64,000 nucleotides of DNA from DATKOF01 sp035524795 (GTDB taxonomy: Bacteria > Pseudomonadota > Gammaproteobacteria > Burkholderiales > SG8-41), in assembly GCA_035524795.1 (NCBI GenBank), contig DATKOF010000001.1:11703-75702 (forward strand). Direction: 5' to 3'. Positions 34,892 through 41,621 of the stretch are shown here, piece after piece; within the stretch, counting starts at the first letter, position 1; every line of letters starts with the position of its first letter. A program made the position numbers and the translations under genes. The notes below the pieces were generated by a model. The model was given only the letters and a program-made list of their open reading frames with translations. It had not been told where the DNA came from and searched no databases.

Positions 34892-37708
34892 ATGAACGAC
34901 ATCAAAATCCGCGGCGCGCGCACGCACAACCTGAAGAACATCAATCTCGATCTGCCTCGCCAGCGTCTGATCGTAATCACCGGGTTGTCCGGCTCCGGCA
35001 AGTCATCGCTCGCGTTCGACACGCTTTACGCCGAAGGCCAGCGCCGCTACGTCGAATCGCTGTCGGCCTACGCGCGCCAGTTCCTGCAGCTGATGGAAAA
35101 GCCCGACGTCGACCTGATCGAGGGGCTGTCGCCGGCGATTTCGATCGAGCAGAAGGCGACCAGCCACAATCCGCGCTCGACGGTCGGCACTGTCACCGAA
35201 ATTCACGACTATCTGCGCCTGCTGTTCGCGCGCGTCGGCGACCCCTACTGTCCGGACCACAACATCCTGCTGCAGGCGCAGAGCGTGTCGCAAATGGTCG
35301 ACCACGTGCTGCAACTGCCGGCGGACACGCGGCTGATGATCCTGTCGCCGCTGATCGTCGGCCGCAAGGGCGAACAGGCCGACCTGTTCGACGGTCTGCG
35401 CGCGCAGGGTTTCGTGCGCGTGCGCATCGACGGCAAGGTGCACGAGATCGACGCGCTGCCGAAGCTGAAGAAGAACGTCAAGCACACGATCGAGATCGTG
35501 ATCGACCGCCTCAAGGTGCGGCCCGAGCTGAAGCAGCGGATCGCCGAATCGTTCGAGACCGCGCTGCGCCACGCCGACGGCCGCGCGCTCGCAGTCGAGA
35601 TGGATTCCGGCAACGAGCATCTGTTCTCGGCCAGGTTCGCGTGCCCGGTATGCAGCTATTCGCTGCCCGAGCTCGAACCGCGGCTGTTCTCGTTCAACAA
35701 CCCGATGGGCGCGTGCCCGAAGTGCGACGGTCTCGGCCAGATCAGCTTCTTCGACCCCAGGCGCGTCGTCGCCTATCCGCATCTGTCGCTCGCCGCCGGC
35801 GCGATCAAGGGCTGGGACCGGCGCAACCAGTTCTATTTCCAGATGCTGCAGTCGCTCGCGCAGCACTACCGCTTCGATATCGAAACGCCGTTCGAAGACC
35901 TGCCGCAGACGGTGCAGAACATCGTGCTCAACGGTTCGGGACGCGACAAGATCAAGTTCAACTATTTCGGCGAGAACGGCAGCAAATACCAGCGCGAGCA
36001 CGCGTTCGAGGGCATTCTGCCCAACCTCGAACGACGTTACCGCGAGACTGATTCGCTCGCGGTGCGCGAGGAACTCGCAAAATATCTGAACAGCCAGCCG
36101 TGCCCCGAGTGTGGCGGCACGCGGCTGCGGCGCGAGGCGCGCCACGTGCGCGTCGCCAAACAGACGATCTATGAGCTGTCGGCGCTGCCGCTGAAGCAGG
36201 CGGCGGATTTTTTCGGCAAACTCAAATTCGCCGGCGCGCGCCATGCGATCGCCGACAAGATCGTCAAGGAAATCGTCAGCCGCCTCGCCTTTCTCAACGA
36301 CGTCGGGCTCGACTACCTGTCGCTCGACCGCTCGGCCGACACGCTGTCCGGCGGCGAGGCGCAGCGCATCCGGCTCGCCAGCCAGATCGGCTCCGGCCTG
36401 ACCGGCGTCATGTACGTGCTCGACGAGCCGTCGATCGGCCTGCATCAGCGCGACAACTCGCGGCTGCTCGGCACGCTGAAGCACCTGCGCGACCTCGGCA
36501 ACACCGTGATCGTCGTCGAACACGATCAGGACGCGATCGAGAACGCCGACCATGTGGTCGACATCGGGCTCGGCGCCGGCGAGCACGGCGGCCGCGTCAT
36601 CGCGCAGGGCACGCCGGCCGCGATCCGCAGGAACGCCGAATCGCTGACCGGCCAGTATCTGGCCGGCAAGCGCCGCATCGAAGTGCCGGCGCTGCGCCAT
36701 CCGCCGGACCCCAAGCGCCTGCTGGTGCTCAAGGGCGCGCGCGGCAACAACCTGAAGAACGTGACGGTGCAGCTGCCGGTTGGCCTGCTGATCTGCGTCA
36801 CCGGCGTTTCGGGTTCCGGCAAATCGACGCTGGTCAACGACACGCTCTACAACGCCGCCGCGCAGCACCTTTACGGCGGCACGGCCGAGCCCGCGCCGCA
36901 CGACGCGATCGAGGGTCTCGATCATTTCGACAAGGTGGTCAACGTCGATCAGAGTCCGATCGGCCGCACGCCGCGCTCCAATCCGGCGACCTACACCGGA
37001 CTGTTCACCCCGATCCGCGACCTGTTCGCCGGCGTGCCGCTGGCGCGCGAGCGCGGCTACGGGCCGGGGCGCTTCTCGTTCAACGTCAAGGGCGGGCGCT
37101 GCGAGGCCTGCCAGGGCGACGGCGTGCTGAAAGTCGAGATGCACTTCCTGCCCGACATCTATGTGCCGTGCGACGTCTGCCACGGCCAGCGCTACAACCG
37201 CGAGACGCTCGAAGTCCGCTACAAGGACAAAAACATCAGCGAGGTGCTCGGCATGACCGTCGAGCAGGCGGCGGAATTCTTCGGCGCGGTGCCGGCGGTC
37301 GCGCGCAAGCTGCACACGCTGCTCGACGTTGGCCTCGGCTACATCACGCTCGGCCAGAGCGCGACCACGCTGTCGGGCGGCGAGGCGCAGCGCGTCAAGC
37401 TCGCGCTCGAACTGTCGAAGCGCGACACCGGCCGCACGCTCTACATCCTCGACGAGCCGACCACCGGCCTGCACTTCCACGACATCGACCTGCTGCTGCG
37501 CGTGCTGCACCGGCTGCGCGACCACGGCAACACCGTCGTCGTCATCGAGCATAATCTCGATGTCATCAAGACCGCCGACTGGATCATCGACCTCGGCCCC
37601 GAAGGCGGCAACGGCGGCGGCCGCATCATCGCCGAAGGCACGCCCGAGGATGTCGCCGACAACAAGGCCAGCTTCACCGGCCACTATCTGAAACCGGTGC
37701 TCGACTGA
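34892..37708 (+). CDS. uvrA: UvrABC excinuclease subunit A
   Basis: A 938-residue damage-recognition ATPase for nucleotide excision repair. Two ABC modules are present: Walker A GLSGSGKSSLAFDT and GVSGSGKSTLVNDT, signatures LSGGEAQRIRLA and LSGGEAQRVKLA. Zinc-finger cysteines are in ACPVCSYSL/ACPKCDGLG and RCEACQGDG/CDVCHGQRY. ATG at 34892 starts the conserved MNDIKIRGARTHNLKNI; an upstream in-frame extension overlaps the divergent gene. Length is normal for the family. Confidence 0.98.
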   Translation: MNDIKIRGARTHNLKNINLDLPRQRLIVITGLSGSGKSSLAFDTLYAEGQRRYVESLSAYARQFLQLMEKPDVDLIEGLSPAISIEQKATSHNPRSTVGTVTEIHDYLRLLFARVGDPYCPDHNILLQAQSVSQMVDHVLQLPADTRLMILSPLIVGRKGEQADLFDGLRAQGFVRVRIDGKVHEIDALPKLKKNVKHTIEIVIDRLKVRPELKQRIAESFETALRHADGRALAVEMDSGNEHLFSARFACPVCSYSLPELEPRLFSFNNPMGACPKCDGLGQISFFDPRRVVAYPHLSLAAGAIKGWDRRNQFYFQMLQSLAQHYRFDIETPFEDLPQTVQNIVLNGSGRDKIKFNYFGENGSKYQREHAFEGILPNLERRYRETDSLAVREELAKYLNSQPCPECGGTRLRREARHVRVAKQTIYELSALPLKQAADFFGKLKFAGARHAIADKIVKEIVSRLAFLNDVGLDYLSLDRSADTLSGGEAQRIRLASQIGSGLTGVMYVLDEPSIGLHQRDNSRLLGTLKHLRDLGNTVIVVEHDQDAIENADHVVDIGLGAGEHGGRVIAQGTPAAIRRNAESLTGQYLAGKRRIEVPALRHPPDPKRLLVLKGARGNNLKNVTVQLPVGLLICVTGVSGSGKSTLVNDTLYNAAAQHLYGGTAEPAPHDAIEGLDHFDKVVNVDQSPIGRTPRSNPATYTGLFTPIRDLFAGVPLARERGYGPGRFSFNVKGGRCEACQGDGVLKVEMHFLPDIYVPCDVCHGQRYNRETLEVRYKDKNISEVLGMTVEQAAEFFGAVPAVARKLHTLLDVGLGYITLGQSATTLSGGEAQRVKLALELSKRDTGRTLYILDEPTTGLHFHDIDLLLRVLHRLRDHGNTVVVIEHNLDVIKTADWIIDLGPEGGNGGGRIIAEGTPEDVADNKASFTGHYLKPVLD

Positions 37709-37733
37709 AGCGGAACGCGGTTGACGACGGGGT

Positions 37734-37762
37734 TTGAAACGACGCTGGCATAGGAATATGAT
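37734..37762 (+). promoter_or_regulatory. Promoter for the EF-Tu-domain-2-like gene
   Basis: TTGAAA (37734-37739), exactly 17 bases, TATGAT (37757-37762): a near-consensus sigma-70 promoter 43 bases before the start codon. Confidence 0.6.
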
Positions 37763-37805
37763 TTGAAGCCTGTTCCCTTGTATCGTTCTGATAATGGAGG
37801 CGCAG

Positions 37806-38372
37806 ATGGCCAGCCGCAGGAAAACCAGCGCAAAGACGAAAACCGGGACCAAGCACAAGAAGAAAGCGCCGGCCAGGAAACCGGCAGCGCGCAGCAAACC
37901 TGCCACCAAGGCACGCAAAAAAGCCGCTGCGAAAAAAACGGCGGCGCGCCGCGCACCGGCAAAAAAAGCGAAAGCAGGAACGAAGGCCAAGACCAGACCG
38001 GTCGCGCGGCCGGCTGCAACCGCCCCCGCTATCCGTCCTGCGGCGCCTGCTCCGCGTCCGGTGGCGCCTGCCATCCGCCCGGCTCCGGCAGCGACAAAGC
38101 CGCCGATCACCCTGCCCGCGCATCCCGGCATGCGCATCGGCGTCGTCACCCATTACTTCGGCCATCTGTCGGTCGCGGTAATCAAGATCGAGCAGGGAAC
38201 GCTGCGCGTCGGCGACGCGATCCACATCAAGGGCCACACCACGGACTTCAATCAACGTGTGCAATCACTGCAGGTCGAGCATCAGCCGGTCAGCGAAGTC
38301 GGACGAAACGACGATTTCGGCATCAAGGTGACCGACCATGTGCGCGAGGGAGATGTCGTTTACAAAGTATGA
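37806..38372 (+). CDS. EF-Tu domain 2-like protein with histone-H1-like N-terminal tail
   Basis: A 188-residue protein in two parts. Residues 1-105 are almost wholly Lys, Ala, Pro, Arg and Thr, with KKAPARKPAARSKPATKARK-type repeats like AlgP or histone H1 tails. Residues 106-188 are a beta-barrel resembling translation-factor domain 2: IGVVTHYFGHLSVAVIKIEQ, VGDAIHIKGHTTDFNQ and VREGDVVYKV. Stand-alone barrels of this type exist in many bacteria with unknown function. ATG at 37806 is preferred: GGAGG is 5 bases upstream. No GTPase domain is present. Confidence 0.75.
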   Translation: MASRRKTSAKTKTGTKHKKKAPARKPAARSKPATKARKKAAAKKTAARRAPAKKAKAGTKAKTRPVARPAATAPAIRPAAPAPRPVAPAIRPAPAATKPPITLPAHPGMRIGVVTHYFGHLSVAVIKIEQGTLRVGDAIHIKGHTTDFNQRVQSLQVEHQPVSEVGRNDDFGIKVTDHVREGDVVYKV

Positions 38373-38453
38373 TGGGCACAGACGAATAGCCTCGCGCTTC
38401 AGGAAAACTATTCGTCGGATTTGGAAAAGCAAGCAGCGTAAAAAACAAGTGGC

Positions 38454-38483
38454 AATGTCTGCTTTCGACCCTAAGCAGACATT
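38454..38483. repeat. Hairpin repeat element, left copy
   Basis: AATGTCTGCTT and AAGCAGACATT form a perfect 11-base inverted repeat with an 8-base loop. The central 24 bases (38457-38480) match the reverse complement of 40612-40635 at 20 of 24 positions, so the two copies bracket the accessory island in opposite orientation. It overlaps the end of the first attC-like site by three bases. Confidence 0.6.
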
Positions 38484-38558
38484 CAACGCCCGCGCTCAGG
38501 GGCGCAGACCAGCAAAGCGCAGCGGCTGGCCTGCGCCACCTGCAGCGCGATGTTAGAA
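38481..38558 (-). other. attC-like recombination site (integron cassette end), site 1
   Basis: Read on the minus strand the 78-base site has R'' TTCTAAC, L'' GCGCTGCAGG, a long central palindrome (GGCGCAG-x-CCAGC ... GCTGG-x-CTGCGCC), L' CCTGAGCGC and R' GTTGAAT. L'' pairs with L' except for one extra G, the extrahelical base that defines attC strand choice. R' fits GTTRRRY. It begins 2 bases after the stop of the cassette gene, as in integron cassettes. Confidence 0.75.
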
Positions 38559-38560
38559 GG

Positions 38561-39361
38561 CTACATACCGAATGTAGAGAATGGGTCAATGTACGGGAAC
38601 CCGGGCACGAAGCTAGCGTGACCGGCCATGAATTCCTTGCTGTTGAGATCCAGCGCACCTCTCCAATAATGGACACCGTCGCCTAGCTCAACGATGCCAT
38701 AGACAACAAAGCCAGAATCCCTGAAGCATCCATACTGAATATGGCCGCCAATGGTTGGGACGCTCTCGTCACTGATAACTGATCTTAGGACGTTCATATA
38801 GTCAAGATCTTCGGGGTTTTGGGGCAACATTTGCTCAGCGAGTGTTGCTCCCGATCCAAGGAAGCAGTAATTCTTGTCAGTCAGAACCTCCGTAAGCGTA
38901 TGCGTGTTCGAATCGTCCGTCGCGAGATGGAACACGCGTAGCGCCTTCTTTTGCGTGCAACGACCACCGACAAGAATACCCGCTCGTCCATGTGGACCCA
39001 GGGCGGTACGGCACACCTCCAGCGAGACCAGCTTGTACGCCGTGAATACGAAGCTGGCGATACCGCTCATGCTTGTATCGGTGTAGCCAGGCGCATGTTG
39101 TAGGCTCTTGAGGACCTCAACCACCGACTCTTTGATCATCAGTGAATTCACTGCGCTTCCGGCGAAGCACATCCCAAGCTCTGTACTCAGCGCGACGTCC
39201 CTCTGAGTGCTACTTCCGTCTTGGGCGGGATTCAAGATCGTAAGCGGAAGGCTCAGCACTTTGATACCCACGTCGGCGTAAGAATTGCGAGCGACGGTCA
39301 GTCGCGAATCTGACGCGAAATGAACGGTACCGTTGCTTCTCCACGCCATGCAAAGTGTCAT
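38561..39361 (-). CDS. Putative Ntn-hydrolase, proteasome/HslV/Anbu-like, in an integron-type cassette
   Basis: A protein of 266 residues. After Met removal the N-terminus would be Thr1. VHFASDSRLT places Asp at mature position 17, and VGIKVLSLP places Lys at 33, the Thr1-Asp17-Lys33 set of proteasome beta subunits and HslV. Further on LGMCFAGSAVNSLMIKE resembles the HslV glycine turn (GFAGGTADAFT). It has no signal peptide. ATG at 39361 has AGGA 7 bases upstream; an 8-residue longer frame would bury the Thr. It lies between two attC-like sites, and base composition is less GC-rich than the flanks. Activity is inferred only. Confidence 0.6.
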   Translation of the reverse strand: MTLCMAWRSNGTVHFASDSRLTVARNSYADVGIKVLSLPLTILNPAQDGSSTQRDVALSTELGMCFAGSAVNSLMIKESVVEVLKSLQHAPGYTDTSMSGIASFVFTAYKLVSLEVCRTALGPHGRAGILVGGRCTQKKALRVFHLATDDSNTHTLTEVLTDKNYCFLGSGATLAEQMLPQNPEDLDYMNVLRSVISDESVPTIGGHIQYGCFRDSGFVVYGIVELGDGVHYWRGALDLNSKEFMAGHASFVPGFPYIDPFSTFGM

Positions 39362-39376
39362 GTATCTATCCTGACC

Positions 39377-39453
39377 TTCTAACAACTAAGCTGATCGGCC
39401 GTGCCGGCGCCGCCGCAGGACGGCACTGGACACAGTTGAGCGCGGGGTTAGGC
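39377..39453 (-). other. attC-like recombination site, site 2
   Basis: A 77-base site, nearly the same size as site 1 and in the same orientation. On the minus strand R'' is GCCTAAC (fits RYYYAAC), followed by a CTCAACTG region, a GTGCCG...CGGCAC stem, CAGCTTAG and the end GTTAGAA. The stop codon of the upstream gene lies inside R'', typical of cassettes. The TTAGAA that starts the next cassette is complementary to the R'' (TTCTAAC) of site 1, as expected when one circular cassette owned both ends. Confidence 0.65.
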
Positions 39454-39927
39454 GGCGTCCGCGCCGAAGTCGGGCGCTTGTGATCGTGGTGAATATGCAT
39501 CTAAGGCAGCCTCTGTTGCAGAGTGCATACGCATTCCGAGGAGTATGCCCATGCTTTCGAACGTGGAGAGAATGAAATAGATTTCTTTTACGCAACCTTT
39601 GACCGATTGTGAGTAGGGCCCATCTTCAATTCGAGCGAGATAGTTCAAAAAGTCATCGTGGGCATGCTCCCGTTTTGGGAAGTTGTTCGCACGCAGGAGC
39701 CCGAGAAACTTGTTCACCGTAAACTTCCGTCCATACAGCCGCCACGAGAGAACGGAGCCAAGCGTTTCGATAAGGCTGAAGAAAAGCCTCACGGCAGCCA
39801 GCACGCCGAAGGCGCTCCAAAACTGGCGTGCTCCCCCATCGACCAGGGCCATGTACGCCCACGAGACCATGAAGTATGGAACAAAGGCGAATAGCCCCAT
39901 GATGATGCGGGCGCGTGCGTCATTCAT
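39448..39927 (-). CDS. Hypothetical two-helix membrane protein (cassette gene)
   Basis: A 159-residue protein of no recognised family. Two transmembrane helices are predicted (about residues 8-31 and 38-61: IIMGLFAFVPYFMVSWAYMA and SAFGVLAAVRLFFSLIETLG). A soluble part of about 95 residues follows, with a short acidic helix (HDDFLNYLARIEDG) and ILSTFESMGILLGMRMH. GGAGGGAGG precedes the ATG. The stop lies inside attC-like site 2. Upstream, before any cassette border is reached, IS3 remnants begin, so the 5' end of this cassette was probably lost. Confidence 0.75.
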   Translation of the reverse strand: MNDARARIIMGLFAFVPYFMVSWAYMALVDGGARQFWSAFGVLAAVRLFFSLIETLGSVLSWRLYGRKFTVNKFLGLLRANNFPKREHAHDDFLNYLARIEDGPYSQSVKGCVKEIYFILSTFESMGILLGMRMHSATEAALDAYSPRSQAPDFGADAA

Positions 39928-40001
39928 GTAGCCTCCCTCCTGTTATTGGTCCGCCGCCCCACGAATTCGATCAATTCGCGACCCGATAGGTCGGCGTGGC
40001 C

Positions 40002-40324
40002 TGACTGCTTTTTAGTGCCAAGTTTTGTGAGAGCCTACTGCATAATTTTCGGTTGTTCAATTGTTGCTGGTTTTGTGCTGCAAGCCTGTGGTGCTGGCGG
40101 ACGGTAACCCAATGAACTGTGCGGCCGTTTCGTGTTGTAGTGGTTCCTCCATTGTTCGATGATGACCTGGGCCTCCTTCAGGCTGTAGAAGATTTCCTGA
40201 TTCAAACACTCATCCCTTAGTTTGCCATTGAAGCTTTCGTTATAGCCGTTTTCCCATGGGCTGCCAGGTTCGATGTAAAGCGTGTGGCTACCGATCGACT
40301 TCAGCCAGCCTCTGACGATTGGCC
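40002..40324 (-). mobile_element. IS3-family element remnant A (3' end of orfB plus terminal repeat)
   Basis: The minus strand encodes the C-terminal part of an IS3-type DDE transposase: YIEPGSPWENGYNESFNGKL, then WRNHYNTKRPHSSLGYRPPA, with stop at 40035. The outer end TGACTGCTTTTTAGTGCCAAGTT begins at 40002. The 5' part of the transposase and orfA are missing. It is cut at 40324 by the end of a second copy in the same orientation. Confidence 0.85.
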
Positions 40325-40574
40325 TGACCGATTTTTAGTGCCAAGTTATGTGAGAGCCTACTGCATAAGTTTCGGTTGTTCAAATGCTGCTGGTTTTGTG
40401 CTGTAAGCCTGTGGTGCCGGCGGGCGATAACCCAATGAACTGTGCGGGCGCCGGGTGTTGTAGTGGTTCCTCCATTGTTCGATGATGACCTGGGCCTCCT
40501 TCAGACTGTAGAAGATTTCTCCGTTTAAAAGTTCGTCCCGCAGTTTGCCGTTGAAGGATTCGCAGTAGCTGACC
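40325..40574 (-). mobile_element. IS3-family element remnant B, tandem and truncated
   Basis: A second copy with the same terminal sequence (TGACCGATTTTTAGTGCCAAGTT from 40325) and the transposase C-terminus: YCESFNGKLRDELLNGEIFY, then WRNHYNTRRPHSSLGYRPPA, stop at 40358. It keeps less of orfB than copy A. Protein differences from copy A (LLNGE against CLNQE) show that it is a diverged element and not a fresh duplication. It is cut by a third copy of the end at 40575. Confidence 0.85.
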
Positions 40575-40605
40575 TGACTGGGTTTTAGGTCCAAGTTAAT
40601 TGAGA
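40575..40605 (-). mobile_element. Third IS3-type terminal repeat fragment
   Basis: TGACTGGGTTTTAGGTCCAAGTT followed by AATTGAGA resembles the ends of remnants A and B with several mismatches. Nothing of the transposase follows. It is the outer limit of the IS remnant stack. Confidence 0.5.
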
Positions 40606-40611
40606 TTAAGC

Positions 40612-40635
40612 GTCTGCTTCTGGCCGAAAGCGGAC
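40612..40635. repeat. Hairpin repeat element, right copy (inverted)
   Basis: GTCTGCTT-x8-AAGCGGAC is an imperfect hairpin. Its reverse complement agrees with 38457-38480 at 20 of 24 positions. Together the two copies bracket the attC/IS island. Confidence 0.55.
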
Positions 40636-40762
40636 ACTTTCAAATTGTGCAGTGTAACGCGAGACGAATCTTCGCGCGGCCAGGAACTGATTAACCGTAA
40701 TTCGGTTGGAACAATGATCGGGACGCCGCTTATTCTCAACCCGACTCGCCAACTGCCGAAAC

Positions 40763-41068
40763 TCAAAACTCCCAGAACGTGAGCGCCAGGTACACCGCTG
40801 AAAAGAACACGATCTCCGAAATCGTGCAGGCCAGCAATACCCAGCACACACAGGACAGCACCGGATAATGGATGTTTGCCAGCCAGGCGCCCGCAGTGGT
40901 CATCACCAGCGCAACGACTGTCCAGTTGGCAATGTAGTGGGGCAGACATCCGCGGGCCGCCCGGTTATGCCGATATGCGGCCGCGCGCTCCAACGAATTC
41001 CCCCTCGACGTGTCATGGAAAACGCCGATCGGCCACAGCCAGTTTCGAATTGCGAAAACAAATTTCAT
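40763..41068 (-). CDS. Hypothetical small membrane protein
   Basis: A 101-residue protein of no recognised family. The N-terminal part is basic and aromatic (MKFVFAIRNWLWPIGVFHDT, then RAAAYRHNRAARGCLPHYI). Two hydrophobic helices follow: NWTVVALVMTTAGAWLAN and LSCVCWVLLACTISEIVFFS, ending AVYLALTFWEF. The composition and clean helices look like a real gene. ATG at 41068 is preferred over an upstream TTG; no clear ribosome site is visible. It sits between the IS remnants and the divergent amtB. Confidence 0.6.
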   Translation of the reverse strand: MKFVFAIRNWLWPIGVFHDTSRGNSLERAAAYRHNRAARGCLPHYIANWTVVALVMTTAGAWLANIHYPVLSCVCWVLLACTISEIVFFSAVYLALTFWEF

Positions 41069-41621
41069 TTTCTGCTGCAATCGCAGCGTCGAACCACCTC
41101 CCTCACCGTGTACCCGGGCGTTCTTCCGATACTCGCGCCCTTGATGCGGCCGGTTCCGGTCAAAGCTTACTCCATCAAGTCAGGCCGTCAAGGTTTGCCC
41201 GGCCCCTGTTTGGCCTCGATGTAATCTCCGGTAAAAACCGCCGTTTCCGTTCGATTCACCTGGCATTAAAAAATGCATTTGTCGAAAAGTGCATACGCCG
41301 GAATCAGAGGCGGTAACCGATCTTCAAAACAATGGCTCAGCGTCCCGATGAAAACCCGAAGCACCATCATGAAGCATATTTTGCCGTCATGACCAATCCT
41401 GGAGCGGCATATTTTTAAAGTGGCATTGATCAGATTAAATAATTCTGTGGTCTGCATCTTGCTTGATTTCAAACAGGGAGAAAAAGCAGTCTGCGTTTTT
41501 CGATCTCCGGAAAGGAAAAATAAAAACGGGTTGTTACAAAAATGGTTTGTTAGTGTCCTCTGGAAAGCATGTCGGGATCGTGCCCTTAAATCGGGATAAA
41601 TAACGAAGGGAGGAGGGTCAC
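41069..41621. other. 550-base non-coding region upstream of amtB
   Basis: No protein-coding frame with a plausible start is present. The second half is AT-rich. It holds a candidate sigma-54 promoter (41448-41463), leaving a leader of about 150 bases before amtB, and GGGAGGAGGG just before the ATG. No glnK is found here, although glnK often precedes amtB. Confidence 0.6.
41448..41463 (+). promoter_or_regulatory. Candidate sigma-54 (RpoN) promoter for amtB
   Basis: TGGTCTGCATCTTGCT keeps the key -24 GG and -12 GC separated by exactly 10 bases and the TTGC block, though the TGGCAC part is only half matched. amtB genes are usually NtrC/RpoN controlled, which supports it. Confidence 0.5.

Noticed and set aside
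35003..38149. 1048-codon open frame on the minus strand opposite uvrA
   Set aside because: It is antisense to a complete, conserved uvrA and has low-complexity composition; long antisense frames are expected in GC-rich genes.
41274..41293. TGCA-N12-TGCA as an NtrC site for amtB
   Set aside because: The spacing does not match the NtrC consensus (TGCAC-N7-GTGCA), so it was not listed as a site.
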